Assembly: GCA_900548855.1 (NCBI GenBank)
Contig: URMF01000037.1
Coordinates: 1-34,553 of the forward strand
DNA: 34,553 bases
Direction: 5' to 3'
Origin: an uncultured Eubacteriales bacterium
GTDB lineage: Bacteria > Bacillota > Clostridia > Lachnospirales > Lachnospiraceae
Each line of letters opens with the position of its first letter. The first letter of the stretch is position 1. Of this stretch, positions 1-7,309 are shown piece after piece. The notes below the pieces were generated by a model. The model had not been told where the DNA came from, did not search any database, and was given only the letters and a program-made list of their open reading frames with translations. A program made the position numbers and the translations under genes.

Positions 1-100
1 GAAACGGTTTGTCAGACCATAAAATTAATTAAATATCAATGATACAGTATACTAGGACAATTGGGAACAGTACATATTTTAAGATGATACGGTAATCCTT

Positions 101-143
101 AAATGAAAAATAGTCGTTCGCTGGGGACGGCTATTTTTCATTT
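101..143 (-). terminator. Terminator hairpin after the serine recombinase
   Basis: A 17-bp stem (101-117 against 127-143, with one G-T wobble) encloses a 9-nt loop. The stem is A-rich on one side and T-rich on the other, so it could work in both directions. It lies 10 bp past the stop codon of the minus-strand recombinase gene and would end that transcript. Confidence 0.75.
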
Positions 144-152
144 AATAAAATT

Positions 153-2156
153 TTATTCTTTCCCATTTGGCCCATGTTCACACGTTTGAAGTGGCTTACC
201 ACAGATCGGGCATAGTTCGATTCCACACAGCCAGTGGTGCCAGCGGCCTTCCTTTGCATAACATTCCGGGCAGACTGGATTTTTCTGACCGTAGAGAGCA
301 TCGCGTGGATCGCCGACTTTTATTCTCTGATAACGTTTACCATTAAAAGAAAATGTTCTTGTACGGCAGCCACAGGTAGATCCGATACGACCGCCGCATT
401 TTTTGCAGACAGGAAGTTCTGCAGGTCTGCTATAAAAAAATTCATGTGTTAATCCATTCACGAAGGTTATTGACTGAATGCGTCCATCTTTAATGACAAT
501 CCGATCCACGATTTGATCAACAAAGTTTTTTAAAATTTCGTTATCCAGTTCCTGCGCCATTTGAACATAATCTATAAATGATTTTGAAACAATTCTTTGA
601 GTTACCAGGAAAGCGGAAGCCTTTTTGATAAATGACAGATCTGTCAGATCGTTATCTTCAGAATTATCAAGGAGTTCCGCAAGTTGATGTTCCATTTCTT
701 CAATTTTCTTTATCAGTTCCTTTTTCTTTGCTGCAAATTCCTCTTTGGTCATAGAAGCAGGATCATATAAATATACGTCTGTTAATCTTGTGATAGCATT
801 TTTAGATTTCTCGATTTCTGTATTTAACAGGTCTATTTGATTATGATCCTGAACCTCATCAAATTTGCTTAGAAGAGCAATGTCAGGGACATATGTTCCA
901 TTTCCCAGGTTGCTATATAAAAGTGCCTGAAATGTTGAATTTAAGCTGTCAGGGATGATTCCGGAAACAGCCTCGAATGCTTCTCCTTTTAAAAGCTCGG
1001 ATTCAAGCTTTTCGGTAGATGTTATCTTTGTAAAGTTTTTCTGAACTCTGGCAAGATTGGCAATATAGTTAAAGACAAAGGTTCCAAGATATGTTTCATT
1101 TACTGTCTTGGAATTGTCACAGGTCATCATCCGGGAGCGTTTTGCGCAGCGATAAATGGAAGGGCGCCACCCGTTTGCTCTGGCATGGTCTTTACACGCA
1201 ATCATGTTTGAGCCGCAATTACTGCAGACTAAGCGTCCGGAGAATGTGTGTACGAATTTCCTGGCGCGCATTTCAGAGGTGTCACGACGGGATGCATTTT
1301 CATCCATGATTTTATTGCAGCGATCAAATTGATCTTTGGAGATAATCCCAGGATGGTTATTTTCACGGACGATCCATTCACTTTCCGGTTTTAAAGGACC
1401 ACGGCCGCTTTCGCGCATATTATAACGATAAGTGCCAACATAAAAGGGATTTCGGATAATATCATAAATGAGTCTTGAGGTCCATTCACCGCCGCGCTTG
1501 GATTTGAAATTTTTATTGTTAAGGAATCTTGCGACTTTTATACTGGATCGCCATTCTTCATATCGGTCGAAAATGAGTTGGACAATTTTAACTTCTTCCG
1601 GATCTGGTTCAGGAAACTTGGTTTGTTCGTTCCAACGATATCCTACTGGCATCCGGGCTCCGTTCCATAGTCCCTGCTCTGCGCGATCTAACATAATGCC
1701 GGTGACACGTTCAGATGTCATGTTACGTTCAAGCTCTGCAAAGATCAGGATAATCTTCAGCATAGCCTCACCGATCGCAGTAGAAGTATCAAATTGTTCA
1801 TTCATAGAGATGAAAGTAACTTTGTGATCTTTCAGTTCCTGATACATTGCAGCAAAATCTAAAAGATTTCTGGAAACACGGTCAACCTTCCAGACAATGA
1901 CATGGGAAAATTCCCCGGTGCGGATGCGTGACATCATTTCCTGAAAATGTGGACGGTCAGTATTTTTGGCTGAATACCCGTCATCCTCAAAGATTACATA
2001 TTTGTCGATCTCCAAAAATTTACAGTATTCCTTTAATTTTTTTCGTTGAAAAGGAAGACTGTCCTTGTCAACCTGGTACCGGGTAGATACGCGGACATAA
2101 AGGGCAGCTTTTTTTTGAGTCCATAATTTGACAACTTTGTTCTTTGCGTAAGCCAT
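153..2156 (-). CDS. Large serine recombinase (element integrase/excisionase)
   Basis: 667 aa. It would cut and rejoin the element's attachment sites through a serine-DNA intermediate. The N-terminal resolvase domain (about 17-160) starts with ALYVRVST, which makes Ser24 the likely nucleophile, and has the typical ERNMTSERV region. A Recombinase domain (about 180-300), a zinc ribbon (CSNCG ... RCAK, about 325-365) and a long coiled coil (about 445-515) follow, the order seen in transposon integrases such as TnpX and TndX. The C-terminus is unusual: after residue 590 there are further Cys pairs (CKKCGG, CGC, CPEC, CPIC) and a CEH, suggesting extra zinc-binding modules. The RBS GGAAAGGA supports ATG 2156. 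It is transcribed outward toward the window edge and has a hairpin-rich leader (2199-2319). No dedicated excisionase gene was recognised. Confidence 0.93.
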   Translation of the reverse strand: MAYAKNKVVKLWTQKKAALYVRVSTRYQVDKDSLPFQRKKLKEYCKFLEIDKYVIFEDDGYSAKNTDRPHFQEMMSRIRTGEFSHVIVWKVDRVSRNLLDFAAMYQELKDHKVTFISMNEQFDTSTAIGEAMLKIILIFAELERNMTSERVTGIMLDRAEQGLWNGARMPVGYRWNEQTKFPEPDPEEVKIVQLIFDRYEEWRSSIKVARFLNNKNFKSKRGGEWTSRLIYDIIRNPFYVGTYRYNMRESGRGPLKPESEWIVRENNHPGIISKDQFDRCNKIMDENASRRDTSEMRARKFVHTFSGRLVCSNCGSNMIACKDHARANGWRPSIYRCAKRSRMMTCDNSKTVNETYLGTFVFNYIANLARVQKNFTKITSTEKLESELLKGEAFEAVSGIIPDSLNSTFQALLYSNLGNGTYVPDIALLSKFDEVQDHNQIDLLNTEIEKSKNAITRLTDVYLYDPASMTKEEFAAKKKELIKKIEEMEHQLAELLDNSEDNDLTDLSFIKKASAFLVTQRIVSKSFIDYVQMAQELDNEILKNFVDQIVDRIVIKDGRIQSITFVNGLTHEFFYSRPAELPVCKKCGGRIGSTCGCRTRTFSFNGKRYQRIKVGDPRDALYGQKNPVCPECYAKEGRWHHWLCGIELCPICGKPLQTCEHGPNGKE

Positions 2157-2198
2157 AAAGAAGTCCTTTCCCCAGGATCGAAAAAAGGGTACAAAAAG

Positions 2199-2223
2199 AA
2201 AGCCGATTGATTTCTGCGGCTTT
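2199..2223 (-). terminator. Leader hairpin with T-run upstream of the recombinase
   Basis: AAAGCCG and CGGCTTT pair across an 11-nt loop; on the minus strand the stem is followed by CTTTTTG. It lies between a leader motif copy (2243-2260) and the recombinase RBS. It looks like an intrinsic terminator inside the recombinase leader, so attenuation is possible, but no antiterminator structure was proven. Confidence 0.5.
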
Positions 2224-2242
2224 CAATGGTATAATAAATTTT

Positions 2243-2271
2243 GCTTATTTCTAATACTGGAAAGCCGTTTT
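2243..2271 (-). repeat. Leader motif copy 1 (minus strand)
   Basis: The minus strand reads CCAGTATTAGAAATAAGC, preceded by GAAAACGGCTTT. The 25-nt stretch ending in TATTAGAAA differs at one base from the copy near 8669-8691. Related copies precede the small genes at 8484, 9758 and 9990. Function unknown; this one lies about 90 nt upstream of the recombinase start. Confidence 0.6.
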
Positions 2272-2287
2272 CGGATGCCTGGTATTA

Positions 2288-2326
2288 AGCCGGTTAGTGA
2301 TTGCAGTCATTGACCGGCTATTTTTT
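2288..2326 (+). terminator. Hairpin followed by T-run
   Basis: AGCCGGT (2288-2294) pairs with ACCGGCT (2313-2319) and is followed by ATTTTTTG. It has the form of a rho-independent terminator on the plus strand. No plus-strand gene is visible before it, so it may instead shape the minus-strand recombinase leader. Confidence 0.5.
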
Positions 2327-2432
2327 GTTTAGTTGAAAATCAAATTAAAAGTGTCATGTTAAATAATACAATCTCTTTACTTACAGTTATAATATCACTA
2401 CACCCGTCATTTGCTGGAAAGGTGTGGTATAA

Positions 2433-2555
2433 GTGAAAACAAAATACATAATTTACGATGAAAGTAGTATTTATGCACTGTATTATGTAAAGGGGAAGAT
2501 TCTGTATTACAATTTAAACTTTAACGGAAGGACAAAAATTTATCTACTAATCTGA
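2433..2555 (+). CDS. Possible 40-aa protein, unrecognised
   Basis: A GTG-initiated ORF of 40 aa, rich in Tyr, Ile and Lys (it starts MKTKYIIYDESS), preceded at normal distance by GGAAAGGTG. It stands alone between the recombinase leader and an XRE gene on the other strand. A TATAAT lies about 40 nt upstream but has no good -35 box. It matches no family I know and could be chance. It is the only gene candidate in the 433-bp gap 2157-2589. Confidence 0.28.
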   Translation: MKTKYIIYDESSIYALYYVKGKILYYNLNFNGRTKIYLLI

Positions 2556-2589
2556 TAAAACTGTAAAGGTCGGGTGCATTTAAAAGCAG

Positions 2590-3117
2590 CTAACCTGTAT
2601 TAGTGTTGGATCTAGGTTCTATTGGTGGAAACCTTTTTTCTAATTCTTCAGGAGTTTTTGGAACATTTTGCCGAATGGTTTCAATGAGTGAATCCTGTGA
2701 AAAATTAGGAAATTGGTTTTCTGGTATAGCAGGAGTGCTTGTGTCAATATCACTTTCTTCGAGTACTTTTGCAATTTCAAGAAAGAGATCTAATAATTCT
2801 TTCCTTTTTTCCGGTTTCAAGGTTACAAATTTTTCAATGATTTTAGAAGCAGCATTTGACAGGTTATAGTCTTTTGCTAATTGCTCCAGTGCACTGGATG
2901 GTGCAGGTCTGAACATTTCTCCTTCGCCGTTGCGAAGCCATTCTTCTGAAACATTATATTCACGGATAATTAAGGAAACAACAGAATCAACAGGATTACT
3001 TCGACCTAATTCATATTGAGCAACCGTATTTCCCTTTATACCGATCCGGCTGCCAAATTCTTTTTGTGTTAAATCCAAAGTTTTTCTGAGTTTCCTGATT
3101 CTATATCCCATATTCAA
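2590..3117 (-). CDS. XRE-family transcriptional regulator
   Basis: 175 aa. The N-terminal helix-turn-helix (about 6-60: LTQKEFGSRIGIKGNTVAQYE) is the Cro/C1 type, followed by SEEWLRNGEGEMF, common in phage and ICE repressors. The middle is helical. The C-terminus ends in TPEELEKRFPP plus a short tail, which is nearly identical in the XRE protein at 7376-7822 although the rest has diverged. The start is TTG 3117, six nt after GAGGTG; ATG 3111 is the alternative. A consensus-like promoter lies just upstream. It probably represses itself or element genes. There is no neighbouring partner in the same direction. Confidence 0.85.
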   Translation of the reverse strand: MNMGYRIRKLRKTLDLTQKEFGSRIGIKGNTVAQYELGRSNPVDSVVSLIIREYNVSEEWLRNGEGEMFRPAPSSALEQLAKDYNLSNAASKIIEKFVTLKPEKRKELLDLFLEIAKVLEESDIDTSTPAIPENQFPNFSQDSLIETIRQNVPKTPEELEKRFPPIEPRSNTNTG

Positions 3118-3143
3118 ATTTCATCACCTCACTTATTATGCTG

Positions 3144-3172
3144 ATTATACTATTAAAAAAATGTAAAGTCAA
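3144..3172 (-). promoter_or_regulatory. Sigma-70 promoter of the XRE gene
   Basis: On the minus strand TTGACT (3172-3167) and TATAAT (3149-3144) are separated by exactly 17 bp, about 30 nt before the XRE start. Confidence 0.75.
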
Positions 3173-3245
3173 TTTTAAAAAATCATAAATACAAAAAATG
3201 TCATATATACAAAATATAATATGATTATTTGAGATAGAGAAACAA

Positions 3246-3283
3246 ATAAAAAAGACCCATTCTGTTATTACCAGAAATAGGTC
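3246..3283 (-). terminator. Terminator after the BlaI-like gene
   Basis: On the minus strand GACCTATTTCTG and CAGAATGGGTC pair with one bulge, followed by TTTTTTATT. The stem begins 17 bp after the BlaI-like stop codon. Confidence 0.75.
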
Positions 3284-3299
3284 CTCTGTTTAAAACGAA

Positions 3300-3626
3300 T
3301 CAATTATTTTTATTAGCTTCTTTGATCTCCGATATCATTTCATCTTCATCACCATGATAAAAGCGAGAGATCAGCAAATTGTACGATGCTTTTACATAAT
3401 CTTGTCGTCTTACAAGCGGTGTATAGAAGTGATATCTTCCTTTTCTGACCGAACTTATAAATCCTTTTTTACATAAACGAGTCAAAAAAGTAGATACTGT
3501 TTGTGGCTTCCAGTCTTTCCCGCATGCAGCATTGGCTTTTGTACGGATTTCATCTAAAGCCATAGGTTCTTCATTGCTCCATATGACCGACATTATAATT
3601 TCTTCTGCATCTGATACTTTTTTCAA
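3300..3626 (-). CDS. BlaI/MecI/CopY-type winged-helix repressor
   Basis: 108 aa, slightly shorter than BlaI/MecI (about 120-126). It shows the family hallmarks: DAEEIIMSVIW at the N-terminus, the recognition-helix region WKPQTVSTFLTRLCKKG, and the beta-wing GRYHFYTPLV. These proteins bind DNA as dimers and are usually inactivated by a BlaR1-type sensor protease, but no such gene is in the window. The start is TTG (3626) after CAGGA; no ATG fits the conserved start. A paralogue with the same WKPQTVST core lies at 14621-14938. Its target here is unknown. Confidence 0.85.
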   Translation of the reverse strand: MKKVSDAEEIIMSVIWSNEEPMALDEIRTKANAACGKDWKPQTVSTFLTRLCKKGFISSVRKGRYHFYTPLVRRQDYVKASYNLLISRFYHGDEDEMISEIKEANKNN

Positions 3627-3766
3627 TTTATGTTCCTGCCTTATCCTTATAATTAATATTGAAATGGTACTTGGAAAATCATAGTCACTTTTCTACTTTA
3701 TCGTACAAATATAGTATAACATAAAGAATGTTGCTGTTCAAATAAAAAAGGAATCCCGCAGCATGT

Positions 3767-3802
3767 GTATCATGTGGATTACCCAGATGATACTTCTTTT
3801 TT
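3767..3802 (+). terminator. Hairpin with T-run in the BlaI-Panacea gap
   Basis: GTATCAT (3767-3773) pairs with ATGATAC (3787-3793), followed by TTCTTTTTT. An A-run at 3745-3749 could extend the stem. It would shield the downstream promoter from read-through. The rest of the 332-bp gap 3627-3958 holds the BlaI leader and the antitoxin promoter. Confidence 0.55.
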
Positions 3803-3841
3803 AATACTTTTGGAGTATTGGTTTTCTTGGCATATTTCTAT

Positions 3842-3872
3842 GGTTGACCAACGTATAATATAATGGTAATAT
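3842..3872 (+). promoter_or_regulatory. Promoter with operator-like palindrome, toxin-antitoxin pair
   Basis: TTGACC (3844-3849) and TAATAT (3867-3872) are 17 bp apart; TATAAT at 3854-3859 is off-register. The -35 box sits inside GGTTGACCAAC (3842-3852), a GTTG-N2-CAAC palindrome. The same 11-mer, also over the -35 box, occurs in the promoter of the XRE repressor at 7376-7822. AATGGTAATAT (3863-3873) resembles ATTGGTAATAC at 7939-7949. Confidence 0.6.
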
Positions 3873-3958
3873 ATATAATATTTAGGTTTTAAATCTTTTA
3901 ACATAATTTTTTTCGTTGAAATATTTAACCTGATTTTCAGAAAGAAAGGAGAGTCTGT

Positions 3959-4450
3959 ATGGATAAAATTATTGATGTGGCTGCTTATATTGTTGCAAAA
4001 TATAAAGAAATGACACATGAGACTCTGGACGAAATGAAACTCCATAAACTCCTTTATTTTACTCAAAGAGAATCATTTGCAATTTTAGGAAAACCAGCTT
4101 TTGAGGGTGATTTTGAAGGATGGAAATATGGTCCTGTATCAAGAGAAGTAAGACAAGATTATGAGCAAGGCGAATTTCTTGTCGAAACAAAGAAGATTTC
4201 TGATGATATTAAATATATTGTAAATAATGTATTACTTGAATATGGAGCATTGGCATCATGGAAACTAAGTGATTTGTCACATCGGGAGATTTCATGGCTT
4301 AATTCCAGAGCAGGTTTGAAGGATGGTGAGAACGGAAGCAATATTATTCAGCTTGCAGATATACAAAAAGATTCTGAAAAAGTACGCCCATATGACCATG
4401 TATGGGATATGTATTATGATGAATTTGAAGATCTGGACACTGTAGAATAG
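3959..4450 (+). CDS. Panacea-domain (DUF4065/SocA-like) antitoxin
   Basis: 163 aa. The N-terminal half has the pattern of the Panacea domain: AAYIVAKYKE, then KLHKLLYFTQRESFAILGKPAFEGDFEGWKYGPV compressed around LHKLLYF and the GWKYGPVSREV motif. Panacea proteins act as antitoxins paired with many unrelated toxins. The next gene, 12 bp downstream, is PemK/MazF-like, which fits that role. The RBS AAAGGAGAG precedes ATG 3959. The C-terminal acidic tail (DEFEDLDTVE) may contact the toxin. Inference: the protein neutralises the downstream toxin and may help regulate the promoter. Confidence 0.85.
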   Translation: MDKIIDVAAYIVAKYKEMTHETLDEMKLHKLLYFTQRESFAILGKPAFEGDFEGWKYGPVSREVRQDYEQGEFLVETKKISDDIKYIVNNVLLEYGALASWKLSDLSHREISWLNSRAGLKDGENGSNIIQLADIQKDSEKVRPYDHVWDMYYDEFEDLDTVE

Positions 4451-4462
4451 GGGGGATAACAT

Positions 4463-4840
4463 ATGATCGGAAAGATTTGTAAAGCTATTACTCCTTTCTA
4501 TGACTTTAAAAGCCATAAAATGAAAAACAAAAGCAGACCTGCTTTAGTACTTGCAAAAGCTGATAATGAGGATTATGTCGTTATTCCTATATCTAAGGTT
4601 TCTCATAGTGAAAATATTGATTCATATTATGATGTAAAAATTGATCCCTTAAATTATCCTAATACAAAGTTGACACAAATATCATATGCAAGGACACACA
4701 AACAAACAGTGATTCATACCGCGGAGCTTATAGATCCTTTTTGTGATTTAAAAAGTGAATACCCTGATTTGTACCAGAAAATTTTAAAGAAGAGAGCAGA
4801 ATTCAGTAAGGAAATTGACAAACAGGCTGCCGGAAAATAG
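4463..4840 (+). CDS. PemK/MazF-like toxin
   Basis: 125 aa. KSRPALVLAKADNEDYVVIPISKVSH matches the beta-barrel core of PemK/MazF-type ribonucleases around RPALVLA and VVIPISK; SYARTHKQTVIHTAELI resembles the second conserved block. Family members cleave mRNA or inhibit growth when unpaired. The gene starts 12 bp after the antitoxin stop with GGGGGGATAACAT before the ATG. A strong terminator follows, so the pair is one transcription unit. It could stabilise the element by post-segregational killing. Catalytic residues were not assigned with certainty, so the toxin call rests on fold-like motifs and on its partner. Confidence 0.8.
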   Translation: MIGKICKAITPFYDFKSHKMKNKSRPALVLAKADNEDYVVIPISKVSHSENIDSYYDVKIDPLNYPNTKLTQISYARTHKQTVIHTAELIDPFCDLKSEYPDLYQKILKKRAEFSKEIDKQAAGK

Positions 4841-4863
4841 ATTATTGTCTATAGGCTTATAGC

Positions 4864-4918
4864 AAACAAGCACCAATGGAAAGAGGCAAATCTTTCTGAA
4901 GGTGCTTGTTTTTTTTTA
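4864..4918 (+). terminator. Strong terminator after the toxin gene
   Basis: AAACAAGCACC (4864-4874) pairs perfectly with GGTGCTTGTTT (4901-4911); an inner GAAAG/CTTTC can also pair. A run of T follows. The remaining sequence to 5085 shows nothing gene-like. Confidence 0.85.
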
Positions 4919-5085
4919 TCCCGTAGCTTGATTATCAAATACATTTACCCTATTGTTTAGTTTGGTTAGAAAAATATTATTATCAAGATAAGTGAAGTTT
5001 TTTCATCATAAGGTTCAAACTACAGTATGCTTACATCCAGATCAACCGAAGGAACATATTTTATGAAAAATACAATATTATTCTA

Positions 5086-5985
5086 TTATGGGTTCATATA
5101 TCTTTTTGCAATATCTAACACGTTCTGTCGCGGTTTCCAATTTTGATAATTAATCAGATTGCCAAAATGATACGAATCTACGCTGACGGAAAATCGATCT
5201 ACAGGAACATATAAGAGAGTATCTGTCACAGTGTCATCTGGACGTATAATCGAAAAATCCAACCATTCGTTAAGATTATCGTTTCCATCTACAACATATC
5301 TGTAATTCGTGGCTGTGAGCACATAACCTTCACCATTTTCTACATAAGCATGTCCTTTGACTTTACTATCTTTTAGATCTAAACCAAGCTGGCGAAGATG
5401 TCTATATAATGTGGTGTTTTTCCTTATTATCATGTGGTACAACGGGAAACCATTGTAACTGTAGATTAAAAACCACGGAATATTATAAATCGTTGCATCA
5501 ATATAATTATATGCTCGCATGATTGCATAGTTTTCCGCGAGAGCTTCAGCCATTCTGAGAGTTACATAAATACCTGTTTCCTTTTGCAGCAAATAAACAG
5601 CTTTATCATAATGTTTTTTTGTAATCCTGTATAATTCATGTCTTTGCGGTTCTTCTGTTTCAGGAACATATTCTTTTATATAATCAGCTCTTTTTTTGTG
5701 ATAAGGGCAATTCTGAAACTTGTATTCATCATATTGAGCTACGTAAGGAATATTAATTCCTTTAGCATGTCTTGCATGGGGAGCAACATCAATTTTCTTG
5801 TAAATACCAAGAATAGCGACGGGATTATTACATCTCGGACATAACGCTAAGTGTTTTGTCTCTCCACTAACTACCTGTATATAGCCTGGATTATTCCCAA
5901 CCCGCTCTTCATATTTTGTTTTAAAATCCTTATCAGAAAAGGATAAAACCGGTTCATAGTTAGTGGTAAATTTAATTTCTTTCAT
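5086..5985 (-). CDS. Unrecognised protein with a Cys/His zinc-binding N-terminus
   Basis: 299 aa, no signal peptide or membrane segment. Residues 49-52 form CPRC, followed by HARH (70-73) and CPYH (93-96), a likely zinc site, loosely like the Cys-rich head of CoiA-type proteins. The rest is rich in Tyr, Asn and aromatic residues (KETGIYVTLRMAEALAENYA, then YNGFPLYHMIIRKN) and no catalytic signature was identified. It lies 23 bp downstream of the 96-aa gene on the same strand with RBS AGGAGA, so the two form an operon. The position in the cargo region suggests an accessory role such as defence or host interaction, but nothing in the sequence proves it. Confidence 0.75.
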   Translation of the reverse strand: MKEIKFTTNYEPVLSFSDKDFKTKYEERVGNNPGYIQVVSGETKHLALCPRCNNPVAILGIYKKIDVAPHARHAKGINIPYVAQYDEYKFQNCPYHKKRADYIKEYVPETEEPQRHELYRITKKHYDKAVYLLQKETGIYVTLRMAEALAENYAIMRAYNYIDATIYNIPWFLIYSYNGFPLYHMIIRKNTTLYRHLRQLGLDLKDSKVKGHAYVENGEGYVLTATNYRYVVDGNDNLNEWLDFSIIRPDDTVTDTLLYVPVDRFSVSVDSYHFGNLINYQNWKPRQNVLDIAKRYMNP

Positions 5986-6008
5986 GATATTGTCTCCTAT
6001 GATAGACT

Positions 6009-6299
6009 TTATTCTGTTTTCCTAAATTCTACCATAAGGATATCATTTCCGTAAAGTGCAGCCATCCGCAGCCACCATTTATTGCTGATTTCAGGAATTT
6101 CCTCCATCTTTTCAAGCAGTCTCAAACATGTCAGTAAATCCTTAAAACCAACCAAAAAGACATTGCCGCCTTGCTGCATCTGAAAATAATATTGGTCTCT
6201 CTCGGGAATAAAGCCACCCTCTGACTTAAATGTTTCATCATCTTGTATCGCTATACCTGTAAGCATAGCTATTTTATTGCCATCTAACTTTTCTGCCAT
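6009..6299 (-). CDS. Unrecognised 96-aa protein, first gene of a two-gene operon
   Basis: 96 aa beginning MAEKLDGNKIAMLTGIAIQD. ATG 6299 is chosen because AAAAGGAG lies at ideal distance; an upstream in-frame ATG would add 25 lysine-rich residues without an RBS. The protein is soluble, with no cysteines, and has a helical segment around FLVGFKDLLTCLRLLEKMEEI and a C-terminal strand LMVEFRKTE. Its gene precedes the zinc-site protein at 5086-5985. A small protein in front of a larger unknown one recalls two-component accessory systems, but no toxin or immunity family is recognised. Confidence 0.65.
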   Translation of the reverse strand: MAEKLDGNKIAMLTGIAIQDDETFKSEGGFIPERDQYYFQMQQGGNVFLVGFKDLLTCLRLLEKMEEIPEISNKWWLRMAALYGNDILMVEFRKTE

Positions 6300-6374
6300 A
6301 TTATGAACTCCTTTTCGTTTAATCTTATATTTGCTTAAAAGTTTCCCATGATACATATGAAGGCTCTCATACAT

Positions 6375-6634
6375 TCATTACTTTAGTATAAAAAAAACCC
6401 CTGCATTTTCGACGGAATAAAAGAAAACATTTTACTATTTTTGTTTCCTTTAGGAAAATCCGGGTAAAAAAGGAAGAATAAGATGTTCTATAAATCAGAC
6501 GATTTTTAAAATGTTCCATTATCATTTCTGAAAGTAGAAGGTTGATCATATATAGGTTCGTTAAATTAACGATAGACGTATGATTTGACAATTATTGTTA
6601 AAAAGTTTTAGTAAATATTTAAGATTAAATTACA
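6375..6634. other. AT-rich gap without a recognisable gene
   Basis: The gap before the 65-aa gene is AT-rich. It contains a perfect palindrome CGTTAAATTAACG (6559-6571) and a TTGACA at 6587 with a poor -10 partner. ORFs crossing it have low-complexity sequence and no RBS. Confidence 0.5.
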
Positions 6635-6667
6635 ACAAGACAGGAAACATTATTAGCCCTGCCTTGT
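6635..6667 (-). terminator. Terminator after the 65-aa gene
   Basis: On the minus strand ACAAGGCAGG pairs with CCTGTCTTGT (one G-T wobble) across 13 nt. The trailing sequence is only moderately T-rich. Confidence 0.5.
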
Positions 6668-6705
6668 AAAAAATGCATATATATTATAAAAACTAAGCAG
6701 ATCAT

Positions 6706-6903
6706 TTATCTGCTAGACATTTTGGAAGCCCGTTGCATACTTCGGCTACGCATTGCATCATTTGCGCTAATTTGAGAGGAAATTTCTCTTTCCAGTTTTC
6801 TAAGTGATGCTGCAGTTGGTCGTCTGTTTGCAGGTACTTTTAAAAATTCTGCTTCGCCGTTACTTTTTGACATCTCTTTTGCTAAAATATTTCTTAAATC
6901 CAT
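6706..6903 (-). CDS. Small basic protein, unrecognised (65 aa)
   Basis: 65 aa starting MDLRNILAKEMSKSNGEAEF and ending in a Ser/Arg-rich tail (RSRSMQRASKMSSR). It is probably helical and basic, so a nucleic-acid or protein-binding role is possible. RBS GAGGTGA supports ATG 6903. It starts about 27 bp after the terminator-like end of the putative RNA at 6930-7103 and may be transcribed by read-through from the same promoter. No family is recognised. Confidence 0.65.
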   Translation of the reverse strand: MDLRNILAKEMSKSNGEAEFLKVPANRRPTAASLRKLEREISSQISANDAMRSRSMQRASKMSSR

Positions 6904-6929
6904 AGTTATTCACCTCGTTTCCCCTTTGT

Positions 6930-7103
6930 AAAATAAAGAGCCTTGCATTTGCAAGACTCTTGAAAAGCGTTTTCATTCAGTTCCGAAGAACCTATTCGGT
7001 TTGAGGTTATCGCATAACCCAAGATCAAGCTCCACAATCAGCTGCTTGCCGACACAGTCAATTGCTTCAACGCCACGATAGCTGGTCAACGCCGCTATCC
7101 TCT
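6930..7103 (-). ncRNA. Putative structured small RNA, about 170 nt
   Basis: On the minus strand an extended -10 box (TGTTATAAT, 7118-7110) with a weak -35 (TTAACT, 16-bp spacer) is followed by hairpins GATAGC...GCTATC and GGTTATGCGATAACC. A terminator stem GAGTCTTGC/GCAAGGCTC with TTTATTTT closes the unit. A short frame (about 40 codons ending KPNRFFGTE) crosses it but has no RBS or ATG. Promoter, compact stems and terminator are the pattern of an independent small RNA; the class is not identified. A leader for the downstream 65-aa gene is the alternative. Confidence 0.5.
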
Positions 7104-7109
7104 GATTTC

Positions 7110-7137
7110 ATTATAACACAAAAATACTCACAGTTAA
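7110..7137 (-). promoter_or_regulatory. Extended -10 promoter of the putative RNA
   Basis: Minus-strand TG-T-TATAAT (7118-7110) with TTAACT (7137-7132). The upstream flank lies in an inverted repeat AAATACTCA (7122-7130) / TGAGTATTT (7145-7153), a possible operator. Confidence 0.55.
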
Positions 7138-7175
7138 TAAAAAATGAGTATTTGAGGAACACTAGCAAATGAGTA

Positions 7176-7309
7176 GTTACTGTTCACTCGTACCTCGTTC
7201 CAGTAACGGATTTTGCCGATGCTTCGCATTCCAAATCGGCAAAATCTGCTGCCACCACTGTATCATACGGCATTTTCAGTTCAGAAAATGCCTGCCTGTG
7301 AACAGTAAC
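7176..7309. mobile_element. 134-bp inverted-repeat element with 8-bp flanking repeats (MITE-like)
   Basis: Perfect 12-bp terminal inverted repeats GTTACTGTTCAC (7176-7187) and GTGAACAGTAAC (7298-7309) enclose two further perfect hairpins: GATTTTGCCGA/TCGGCAAAATC and GGCATTTTC/GAAAATGCC. The element is flanked on both sides by AATGAGTA (7168-7175, 7310-7317), which looks like a target-site duplication. A third AATGAGTA at 7143-7150 weakens this a little. No protein is encoded; a cross-spanning 97-aa ORF has no RBS. It would need a transposase in trans. Confidence 0.6.

Noticed and set aside
6367..6591. 74-codon minus-strand ORF upstream of the two-gene operon
   Set aside because: Low-complexity sequence without RBS; more likely leader or spacer.
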